Assembly: GCA_046712825.1 (NCBI GenBank)
Contig: JBKKCR010000052.1
Span: 1-8,746, forward strand
DNA from: DATFGK01 sp046712825
GTDB lineage: Bacteria > Actinomycetota > AC-67
Direction: 5' to 3'
Length of the DNA: 8,746 bases
The notes below the pieces were generated by a model, which was not told the DNA's origin, ran no database searches, and saw nothing but the letters and a program-made list of their open reading frames with translations. The position numbers and the translations under genes were made by a program. Position 1 is the stretch's first letter. Every line of letters starts with the position of its first letter. This document shows positions 1 through 5,449 of the stretch, piece after piece.

Positions 1-167
1 CCAACGTTCCCGACGGCATCTACGAGATCGTCCAGAGGGCCAACCCCACTTCGTCGGTGCTCGAGACGACGGCGGCGGACAACTGCTCGTCGACGATCAT
101 CCAGCTCACCGGCGACGTGGTGACGACCCCGTTCGGGCCCGGCACCGCGACTCCCTGCCCGGCCTGA
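1..167 (+). CDS. Lysyl oxidase-like protein, C-terminal end (5' truncated by window edge)
   Basis: An open frame enters the window (first full codon at base 3) and ends at TGA 165-167, giving about 54 residues. The stretch DGIYEIVQRANPTSSVLET, followed a few residues later by DNC and then IIQLTG, has the pattern of the C-terminal strands of the lysyl oxidase domain. In animal LOX that region has the form PGNY..., then NP..., then ESDYTNN and a final strand ending in TG. Lysyl oxidases are copper-dependent amine oxidases. Bacterial members are usually secreted and act on amines, peptides or the cell surface. The copper-binding histidines and the catalytic part lie upstream of the window, so activity cannot be judged. 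Two cysteines (in DNCSS and TPCPA) could form a disulfide, as expected of an exported protein. This assignment rests on recalled motif similarity only. Another secreted beta-sandwich domain with an NP...E..NN repeat is possible. Confidence 0.5.
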   Translation, partial: NVPDGIYEIVQRANPTSSVLETTAADNCSSTIIQLTGDVVTTPFGPGTATPCPA

Positions 168-192
168 GCGCCGCGTAGGATGCCTCCCGCGC

Positions 193-208
193 CGGGCCGG
201 GTGGCCCG
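193..208 (+). terminator. GC-rich hairpin after the lysyl oxidase-like gene
   Basis: CGGGCC (193-198) and GGCCCG (203-208) form a perfect 6-bp stem with a GGGT loop, 25 nt after the stop at 167 and before the Shine-Dalgarno of the next gene. There is no T tract. Terminators without a U tract are common in high-GC actinobacteria, so this may end the upstream transcript, but a short GC stem in such sequence can also arise by chance. Confidence 0.3.
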
Positions 209-214
209 TCGGCC

Positions 215-220
215 AGGAGG
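215..220 (+). promoter_or_regulatory. Shine-Dalgarno AGGAGG of the SDR gene
   Basis: A full AGGAGG lies 6 nt before ATG 227 and fixes that start. It is followed at once by TCCTCC, so GGAGG (216-220) and CCTCC (222-226) are complementary arms around a single T. GCCA (212-215) can also pair with TGGC (233-236). The ribosome site may therefore be partly folded. Confidence 0.8.
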
Positions 221-226
221 TCCTCC

Positions 227-1006
227 ATGAGATGGCAAGGATCGATCGCGTTCGTCACCGGGGCGTCCCGCGGCATCGGGGAGGCCGTCGTGCGAGCCGC
301 CGTCGCCCGCGGCGCTCAGGTCGGTCTCATCTCCCGGTCCGAAGATGAGCTTCGTGCGCTCCTCGAGAAGGTCGGAGGCCGCGGCGCGGTCGCGTCGGCC
401 GACGTCTCCGACCGGGATCAGACCGAACGTGCCATCGCCAAGCTCACCGACGAGCTCGGGCCGGCCGACATCCTCGTCAACAACGCAGGCATCGGCGCCT
501 TCGGAGCGTTCGCCGACACCGACGTCGAGACATTCGAGCGGCTGATGCGCGTCAACTACCTCGGCACGGTCTACGCGACCAAGGCGGCCCTCCCCGGCAT
601 GCTCGAGCGCGGGCGCGGTCACATCGTGAACGTTGCTTCGATCGCGGGACGGATCGGCGCTCCGCTCGAGGCGGCGTACTCCGCCTCGAAGTTCGCGGTC
701 GCCGGGCTCACCGAGGCGCTCGCGATCGAGCTCGCTCCGCGCGGCATCGGCGTGTCGATGGTGAATCCCGGCCCGGTTGCGACCGAGTTCTTCGCGACCC
801 GGGGTCACCCGTACCAGCGCAAGACCCCGAAGCCGATCTCGGCCGAGCGGGTCGCGCGCGACGTCATCACGATCGTCGAACGAAACAAGCTCGAGACGTA
901 TCTCCCGCGCTGGCTGCGTCAGGCCGTCGTATCGCGGGTACTGTTCCCGCCGCTGTTCAAGGCCGGAACCATCCGGGCGTTCAAGGACCAGCTGCCGACC
1001 AAATGA
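227..1006 (+). CDS. Short-chain dehydrogenase/reductase (classical SDR)
   Basis: This 259-residue protein is a standard-length classical SDR, a cytosolic NAD(P)-dependent oxidoreductase acting on alcohol/ketone substrates. The cofactor motif TGASRGIG is at residues 11-18, DV at 59-60, NNAG at 85-88 and the catalytic Asn at 110. The catalytic Ser is 138 (VASIAG), with Tyr151 and Lys155 in YSASK and PG at 181-182. Arg15 and Arg37 (SR after the second strand) favour NADP(H) over NAD(H). All four catalytic-tetrad residues are present, so the enzyme should be active. The substrate cannot be read from sequence. The C-terminal part (about 195-259) has basic and hydrophobic segments (LPRWLRQAVVSRVLFPPLF), like SDRs of the DHRS7/lipid or steroid dehydrogenase-like group that associate with membranes. 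The ATG is set by the strong AGGAGG at 215-220. The gene overlaps the methyltransferase gene by 4 nt (ATGA), so the two are probably cotranslated. Confidence 0.92.
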   Translation: MRWQGSIAFVTGASRGIGEAVVRAAVARGAQVGLISRSEDELRALLEKVGGRGAVASADVSDRDQTERAIAKLTDELGPADILVNNAGIGAFGAFADTDVETFERLMRVNYLGTVYATKAALPGMLERGRGHIVNVASIAGRIGAPLEAAYSASKFAVAGLTEALAIELAPRGIGVSMVNPGPVATEFFATRGHPYQRKTPKPISAERVARDVITIVERNKLETYLPRWLRQAVVSRVLFPPLFKAGTIRAFKDQLPTK

Positions 1007-1803
1007 CCGACTGGAAGGGTTACGACCGCGTCGCCGACACGTACGAGCGCGTCCGCGCGCCGCTGACCGCGGCCGTGGCGGCGGACCTCATCGCTCTCGC
1101 CGAAGCGGGGCCGGGCGCACGGATCCTCGACGTCGGGACGGGCACCGGCGTCGCGGTCGACGCGGCGACTCGCTCAGTCGGGTCGGAAGGGCTGGCGGTC
1201 GGGGTCGACATCGCGCCCGCGATGCTCACCGTCGCTCGCCACGCACGGCCCGGACTCCGTCTCGCCGGCGCCGAGGCGAACCAGCTTCCCTTCCGCGATG
1301 CGACGTTCGACGCCGTAACGGCGAACTTCGTCCTGCAAGAGTTCAAGCGCTACGACACCGCGCTGTTCGACCTCCTTCGGGTGCTGAAACCGGGCGGGCG
1401 CGTCGCGGCGTCCACGTGGACGTCGGAGGAAGACGAGCTTCAGGTGATCTGGCGCTCACTGGTCGAGGCCACGGTCGGCAAAGAGATGGTTCGGTCGGCC
1501 CGCGCCGACGCGGTGCCCTGGTGGGACCGGTTCGGCGCGCCGGACACCCTCAAGGACACCTTGCACGACGTGGGGTTGAGACAGATCAAGATCGAGAAGC
1601 GTGCCTATCGGTTCCGCATGGACCGGGACGACTACGTAGCCGAGCAGGGCACGCGCGCTCTCGGCCGATTCGTCCACGGCATGCTCGGAGACCGCGGCTG
1701 GGACTCGTTCGAGGAGCGCGCCCGCGAAACGTTTGCGGAGCGGTTCGGTGACCAGGTCGAAGACACGCGCGACGTGCTGCTGACCGTCGGGACGAAACCC
1801 TAA
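1003..1803 (+). CDS. Class I SAM-dependent methyltransferase (UbiE/Methyltransf_11-like)
   Basis: A 266-residue protein with a Rossmann-type methyltransferase fold in the N-terminal half. Motif I is ILDVGTGTG at 41-49 (the common DVGCGTG has Thr in place of Cys). The acidic residue that binds the ribose of S-adenosylmethionine is Asp69 in VGVDIAP. The adenine-contact region is LPFRDATFDAV at 95-105, and LLRVLKPGGRV (124-134) is the usual post-motif helix and strand. The C-terminal ~120 residues (PWWDRFGAP, then an Arg/Asp-rich helical part) would determine substrate, which is unknown. The family includes menaquinone/ubiquinone methyltransferases and many small-molecule enzymes. It starts at ATG 1003 inside the end of the SDR gene (ATGA overlap) without its own clear Shine-Dalgarno, so translation is likely coupled. 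The SDR and methyltransferase may act on one metabolite; this is inferred from the overlap only. Confidence 0.88.
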   Translation: MTDWKGYDRVADTYERVRAPLTAAVAADLIALAEAGPGARILDVGTGTGVAVDAATRSVGSEGLAVGVDIAPAMLTVARHARPGLRLAGAEANQLPFRDATFDAVTANFVLQEFKRYDTALFDLLRVLKPGGRVAASTWTSEEDELQVIWRSLVEATVGKEMVRSARADAVPWWDRFGAPDTLKDTLHDVGLRQIKIEKRAYRFRMDRDDYVAEQGTRALGRFVHGMLGDRGWDSFEERARETFAERFGDQVEDTRDVLLTVGTKP

Positions 1804-2094
1804 GACACCCGGATACTTCGCCTCCAACCGGACACCGGTGCGGGGCTCGATCCCAAAGTCTCGGTCGGGCGAACAACCCCTTTGACCTGGAATTACGCGA
1901 CCATGACCCGGATTGTCTCGGCGAAATAGTTCGTCGGGACTATTGATGGGTCCGTCCATCTGCCGATGTTCTGTCCAGTAAGCACGCTGACGTGCGGCTG
2001 TTTACGAGCCGGCGACGGTGTCGGTGAGGGGACCTAGCGGACTCCTCGTCGACGACCATCGGTTCGCAGCCGCCAGTTCGCTCGGGGAGATGAC
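1804..2094 (+). promoter_or_regulatory. Non-coding interval: likely promoter and leader of the Tad operon
   Basis: This 291-bp interval has no convincing gene. It must contain the promoter for the following operon, since all seven genes run the same way. A good -35-like hexamer TTGACC occurs at 1882-1887, but no clear TANNNT box sits 16-18 nt after it, so the promoter is unresolved. Inverted repeats include the palindrome CACCGGTG (1833-1840), the abutting hairpins at 1925-1960, GCACG/CGTGC with a CTGA loop (1982-1995), GGCT/AGCC (1996-2010), CGAC/GTCG (2013-2023) and the palindrome TCGTCGACGA (2046-2055). I could not match the conserved segments of the c-di-GMP-I (GEMM) riboswitch. The interval ends with GGAG (2086-2089), 5 nt before the cpaB ATG. 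No strong terminator for the methyltransferase gene was recognised. Confidence 0.5.
1925..1960 (+). promoter_or_regulatory. Two abutting hairpins in the cpaB leader
   Basis: The first stem pairs AATAGTTC (1925-1932) with GGACTATT (1937-1944) around a GTCG loop: 8 bp with one G-U. The second pairs GATGGG (1945-1950) with TCCATC (1955-1960) around TCCG, a UNCG-type loop: 6 bp with one closing G-U. No base separates the two stems, so they could stack end to end in RNA. Alternatively the first, AT-rich repeat could be a DNA operator. It belongs to no RNA family I recognise. Function is inferred from position only. Confidence 0.35.
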
Positions 2095-2670
2095 ATGAAC
2101 AATCGCAAGTCGAACAACATCCTGATCATCGGTGTCGCGGTCTTCGCCGTGGGCGCCGCTCTCGCATTCTTCGGCCTCCGCTCGAGCGATAAGGCGGTCG
2201 CCACCCCCCAGCAGCAACAGCCCGCCACGGCCGTGACGCCGGATCCGAACGTTCGGACCGTCAACGTCGGCCCCGCCGCGGTCGCCGGCGTAACCACGTT
2301 CACGGTCCCGAAGGGCAAGCAGGCCGTCGCGATCGAGCTGCCCGGGGTCGCCGGGCTCGCCGGATACGCGAAGCCGGGTGACACGATCAACCTGTACGCC
2401 ACGATCAAGGACGGGGCAGACGCCGACCAGCCGAACACGAAGCTGAAGACTCCGCTCTCCAAGCTCGTGCTCACCGGCATCAAGGTGCTCGACGTGCGAG
2501 CGCCGGTCGCGGGTACGGCCGGCACCGCGACGTACTTGCTCGCGCTCGACGTCAACGAGGCCGAGAAGGTCATCTTCTACGCCAAGTTCGAGTCGCTCTG
2601 GGTCGCCCTTACCGCACCCGATCAGAGGCCGGTCGTCACGCCCGGTCGCTCGTATCAGAACCTCCTGTGA
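2095..2670 (+). CDS. cpaB: CpaB/RcpC-type Flp pilus assembly protein, short form
   Basis: A 191-residue protein with a single N-terminal membrane segment (about residues 9-28, ILIIGVAVFAVGAALAFFGL) after a basic start. A Gln/Pro/Thr-rich linker follows (about 36-52), then a compact extracytoplasmic domain. The core VPKGKQAVAIELPGVAG...YAKPGDTINLYATI (about 72-105) fits the RcpC/CpaB C-terminal domain, in which the PGD motif is typical. In Tad systems CpaB helps assemble the export path for Flp pili. The protein is clearly shorter than most CpaB proteins (about 250-300 residues). The usual N-terminal SAF-type segment (of the form A..dI..G..i) is not evident between linker and core. Start: ATG 2095 with GGAG at 2086-2089. 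It is the first gene of the pilus operon; its stop (2668-2670) lies just before, or overlaps, the cpaE start. The name rests on the core motif and on gene order. Confidence 0.75.
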   Translation: MNNRKSNNILIIGVAVFAVGAALAFFGLRSSDKAVATPQQQQPATAVTPDPNVRTVNVGPAAVAGVTTFTVPKGKQAVAIELPGVAGLAGYAKPGDTINLYATIKDGADADQPNTKLKTPLSKLVLTGIKVLDVRAPVAGTAGTATYLLALDVNEAEKVIFYAKFESLWVALTAPDQRPVVTPGRSYQNLL

Positions 2671-2673
2671 GGG
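2669..2673 (+). promoter_or_regulatory. Shine-Dalgarno GAGGG deciding the cpaE start
   Basis: GAGGG overlaps the cpaB stop and lies 5 nt before GTG 2679. The alternative start, GTG 2667 (GTGA overlap with the cpaB stop), is preceded by CCTCCT, which has no ribosome-binding character. This favours 2679. Confidence 0.5.
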
Positions 2674-2678
2674 ACGCA

Positions 2679-3971
2679 GTGGACACCCCCAAGATCCTGG
2701 TCCTCGACCGGAACGAGGAGCTGGCGGAGCGCGTTCGCGCGCTCACGGCGGACATGAACCCGGTGCCGGAGATCGTCTCCTGCACGAAGGTCGGCTCGGC
2801 CAGCCACGTGAACCACGAGCATGAGGGCCCCTTCACGGTTCTGCTCGCGGGGCCCTCGCTGGCGACCAAGACCGGGCTTCGACGCCTGGCTCTGCTCCAC
2901 AAGGAGTGGCCGTCGACATCGGTGATCTTGTCGTTCCAGGACCGCCCAGATGCGCCGCTGCGCGAGATCATCCAGGTCGGAGCGGACGATGTGCTCGAGC
3001 TCCCCGCGGACGATACGTCCATCCGCGGAGCCATCCGGCGGGCGATGGAGATCGGTGAGCGCCGCACGCTGGCTGCGCCGGTGGTCTCCTACGTGGCTGC
3101 CGGCTCGAGCCTCGCGCCGCGTACTCCCGCGAAGGTGTTCACGGTCAGCTCCGCGACCGGCGGCTGCGGCAAGACCTTCTACGCCACCAACATGGCGTTG
3201 CTGCTCTCTCAGCAGACCGACGCACGCGTCGCGCTTGTCGATCTCGACCTTCAGTTCGGTGAGGTGACGACGGCGCTCCGCTTGCACCCGAACTTCACGA
3301 TCTTCGACGTGCTGAACGCGGACGAGACGGAAGCCGATGTCGACCTCGCGTCGCACATCGAGGAGTACGTGGTCAGCTACGAGAACCGGTTCGACGTTCT
3401 CGCGGCGCCGAAGGATCCCTCCCAGGCCGACCGCATCACGCCGGTCGAGGTCACGAGGGTGATCGAGGCGCTCCGCGCTCGGTACGACTATGTGGTCGTC
3501 GACACGCCGACCGCGCTGGCCGAGACGGTCCTCGCGGCCTTCGATCTCTCCGAGCGTCTGTTCGTGATGTGCACGCTGGATCTTCCCTCGGTGCGAAATC
3601 TGGGCATGTTCCTCCAGACCCTGCAGAAGCTCCGGATCTCCTCGGACGCCGTGTCCCTGGTCCTCAACAAGGTGGAGAAGGACCTCGGCATCTCCGTCGA
3701 CCAGATCACCAAGCTTTTCCCGCAAGGCTTCCGCGCGACGCTTCCGTACGCCAAGGAGGTCTCGCGGTCGATCAACCTCGGCAAGCCGGTGCTGGTCTCG
3801 TACCCCGACACCGACGTCTCGAGAGGTCTCATCAAGGGCATGGACGACCTGCTGCCGCCGGAAGCACGCACCAAGATGGCGGAGCTCGCGGCAGCGGCGA
3901 AGCGCAAGACCGGCATGTTCCGATTCTTGAGGCGCCACCCGGCGCCGACACCGGCGGGGGTTGATCGATGA
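2679..3971 (+). CDS. cpaE: CpaE/TadZ pilus localisation protein (receiver-like + MinD/ParA-type ATPase)
   Basis: A 430-residue protein (434 from the alternative GTG 2667). Residues about 4-125 form a receiver-like domain (KILVLDRNEE; ...ADDVLELPAD). Residues about 152-400 form a MinD/ParA-type ATPase. The deviant Walker A is TGGCGKT at 160-166, followed by F.ATNMALLL. Switch I is VDLDLQFGE (187-195, Asp188 and Asp190), the Walker B-like strand is YVVVDT (Asp275), and LVLNK (327-331) is the usual base-recognition strand. CpaE/TadZ places the Tad machine in the cell and works with the CpaF ATPase. The receiver lacks the phospho-acceptor Asp: its third strand reads FTVLLAGP (52-59). It also lacks the conserved Lys before Pro (LELP at 106-109). 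The ParA signature Lys is Thr160, so ATP hydrolysis may differ from MinD. The basic tail (AKRKTGMFRFLRRHP) could touch membrane or a partner. The gene overlaps cpaF by 4 nt. Confidence 0.88.
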   Translation: MDTPKILVLDRNEELAERVRALTADMNPVPEIVSCTKVGSASHVNHEHEGPFTVLLAGPSLATKTGLRRLALLHKEWPSTSVILSFQDRPDAPLREIIQVGADDVLELPADDTSIRGAIRRAMEIGERRTLAAPVVSYVAAGSSLAPRTPAKVFTVSSATGGCGKTFYATNMALLLSQQTDARVALVDLDLQFGEVTTALRLHPNFTIFDVLNADETEADVDLASHIEEYVVSYENRFDVLAAPKDPSQADRITPVEVTRVIEALRARYDYVVVDTPTALAETVLAAFDLSERLFVMCTLDLPSVRNLGMFLQTLQKLRISSDAVSLVLNKVEKDLGISVDQITKLFPQGFRATLPYAKEVSRSINLGKPVLVSYPDTDVSRGLIKGMDDLLPPEARTKMAELAAAAKRKTGMFRFLRRHPAPTPAGVDR

Positions 3972-5449
3972 AGCTGTCTGAGAAACTGGCTGCGCTCGAA
4001 GCAGAAGAGCGAGCCCAGAAAGGTTCCGAGGAGAAGAGCGGCAACGGAGGCGCCCGTCGTGGCGTGCGTTCCGAGCGTCGCGCGGGAGCCGACCGTCGGT
4101 CGACCTCGACGTGGACCGACACGAAGCGCAAGGTCCGCGACCTGGTGCTCACCGACCTCGCGCCGAAGCTCGCCGGCCCGAAGGCGCTGAGCGGCCCGGC
4201 GCTCGCCAAGGAGGTCAAGACCACCGTCGACCGCGTGCTCCGGCGCGAGGACATGAAGATCTCGCCGATCGAGCGCCAGAAGTTCGTCGACGAGGTCATG
4301 AGCGACACGCTCGGGTACGGGCCGCTGGACTCGCCGCTCTCCGACCCGACCATCACCGAGATCATGTGCAACTCCTACGACGACATCTGGATCGAGCGCG
4401 AAGGCCTCGTCGAGCAGAGCGATCTGTCGTTCGCCGACGAAGAGCAGTACCACCAGGTGATCCAGAAGATCGTCACGGGCGTCGGTCGTCGCGTCGACGA
4501 GTCGAGCCCGATGGTGGACGCGCGATTGCCCGACGGATCGCGTGTCAACGCGATCGTCCCTCCGCTGGCGCTGCGCGGCGCTGTGCTGACGATCCGGAAG
4601 TTCTCCGACACGCCGTACACGGCCAAGGACCTGGTCAACTTCGGGACGTTCTCGATCGACTTCGTCCACCTGATGGATGCGTGTGTGCGCGGCAAGCTCA
4701 ACATCCTGGTGTCGGGCGGAACCGGTACCGGCAAGACCACGCTGCTGAACGTGCTTTCCTCGTTCATCCCCGAGCGCGAACGGATCCTCACCATCGAGGA
4801 CGCCGCGGAGCTCAAGCTCCAGCAGATCCACGTCGTCTCGCTCGAGGCCCGCCCCGCGAACGCGGAAGGCAAAGGCGAGGTCCGGATCCGTGAGCTCGTC
4901 CGAAACGCATTGCGTATGCGCCCCGACCGCATCGTCGTCGGTGAGGTCCGCGGCGCCGAAGCGCTCGACATGCTCCAGGCGATGAACACGGGTCACGAGG
5001 GCTCGCTGACCACGGTGCACGCCAACACGCCTCGCGACGCGCTTTCGCGGCTCGAGACGATGGTGCTGATGGCCGGCTTCGACCTTCCGGTCCGTGCGAT
5101 CCGCGAGCAGGTGGCGTCCGCGCTCAACGTGATCGTGCAGCTGGAGCGCCAGACCGACGGATCGCGCAAGGTCACCTCGGTCCAGGAGATCCAGGGCCTC
5201 GAGGGCGACACGATCCTGCTCCAGGAGATCTTCCGGTTCCGGCCGCAGATCACTTCCGAGGGCCGTCAGGTCGGCCAGCTCGAGTCCACGGGTCTTCGTC
5301 CGAAGTTCCTGGACAAGCTCAAGGCACACGGGGTCGAGATCCCGGCCAAGATCCTGCAAGCATCCCCGGCGGTTCGCGCGGAGCGCAACGGCAAGAACGT
5401 CCCGCCGCCGTCCCGCGCAACGCTGCTGATGCGAGGGAGGGGCCGGTGA
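3968..5449 (+). CDS. cpaF: CpaF/TadA-type secretion ATPase of the Tad pilus
   Basis: A 493-residue protein of the GspE/VirB11/CpaF superfamily, the cytoplasmic hexameric motor that powers Flp pilus assembly. Residues 1-50 are charged and low in order (EEKSGNGGARRGVRSERRAG). The N-terminal domain follows at about 51-235 (LGYGPLDSPLSDPTITEIM at 115-133; MVDARLPDGSRVNAIVPP at 182-199). Then comes the ATPase: Walker A GGTGTGKTT (250-258), Asp box ILTIEDAAEL (273-282), Walker B RIVVGEVRG (321-329, Glu326) and His box TTVHANTPRDALSRLE (348-363, His351). All catalytic elements are intact. After the usual family end (GLRPKFLDKLKAHGVEIP, about 442-459) there is a basic tail of some 30 residues. The start ATG 3968 overlaps the cpaE stop (ATGA). 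A weak G-rich stretch (3956-3960) precedes it, so coupling is likely. Confidence 0.96.
   Translation: MKLSEKLAALEAEERAQKGSEEKSGNGGARRGVRSERRAGADRRSTSTWTDTKRKVRDLVLTDLAPKLAGPKALSGPALAKEVKTTVDRVLRREDMKISPIERQKFVDEVMSDTLGYGPLDSPLSDPTITEIMCNSYDDIWIEREGLVEQSDLSFADEEQYHQVIQKIVTGVGRRVDESSPMVDARLPDGSRVNAIVPPLALRGAVLTIRKFSDTPYTAKDLVNFGTFSIDFVHLMDACVRGKLNILVSGGTGTGKTTLLNVLSSFIPERERILTIEDAAELKLQQIHVVSLEARPANAEGKGEVRIRELVRNALRMRPDRIVVGEVRGAEALDMLQAMNTGHEGSLTTVHANTPRDALSRLETMVLMAGFDLPVRAIREQVASALNVIVQLERQTDGSRKVTSVQEIQGLEGDTILLQEIFRFRPQITSEGRQVGQLESTGLRPKFLDKLKAHGVEIPAKILQASPAVRAERNGKNVPPPSRATLLMRGRGR
5435..5440 (+). promoter_or_regulatory. Shine-Dalgarno GGGAGG of tadB
   Basis: GGGAGG lies 5 nt before GTG 5446, inside the last codons of cpaF. 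It supports the GTG start even though that start is non-ATG and overlaps the cpaF stop. Confidence 0.75.

Noticed and set aside
1840..1860. tRNA T-arm-like sequence (GGGGCTCGATCCC)
   Set aside because: Only a 3-bp stem forms, the loop does not match TTCRANY, and no acceptor or anticodon arm is found around it on either strand.
1882..1911. Sigma-70 type promoter with -35 TTGACC
   Set aside because: The -35 is good, but positions 1904-1911 give no TANNNT-like -10 at 16-18 nt spacing. It is mentioned in the interval entry but not called as a promoter.
1804..2094. Flp pilin gene hidden in the interval before cpaB
   Set aside because: I looked for a short basic start followed by a G-A-x-x-x-E-Y/F hydrophobic pattern. 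All frames here are broken by stops and lack a hydrophobic helix.
1804..2094. c-di-GMP-I (GEMM) riboswitch controlling the pilus operon
   Set aside because: Plausible for a pilus operon, but the conserved CACGCACAGGGCAAACC-type segment and the GACGCAAAGCC segment are absent.
2655..3938. 427-codon minus-strand frame opposite cpaE
   Set aside because: Composition is biased to Arg, Leu, Glu and His, with no motif or Shine-Dalgarno. It is the complementary shadow of cpaE codon bias.
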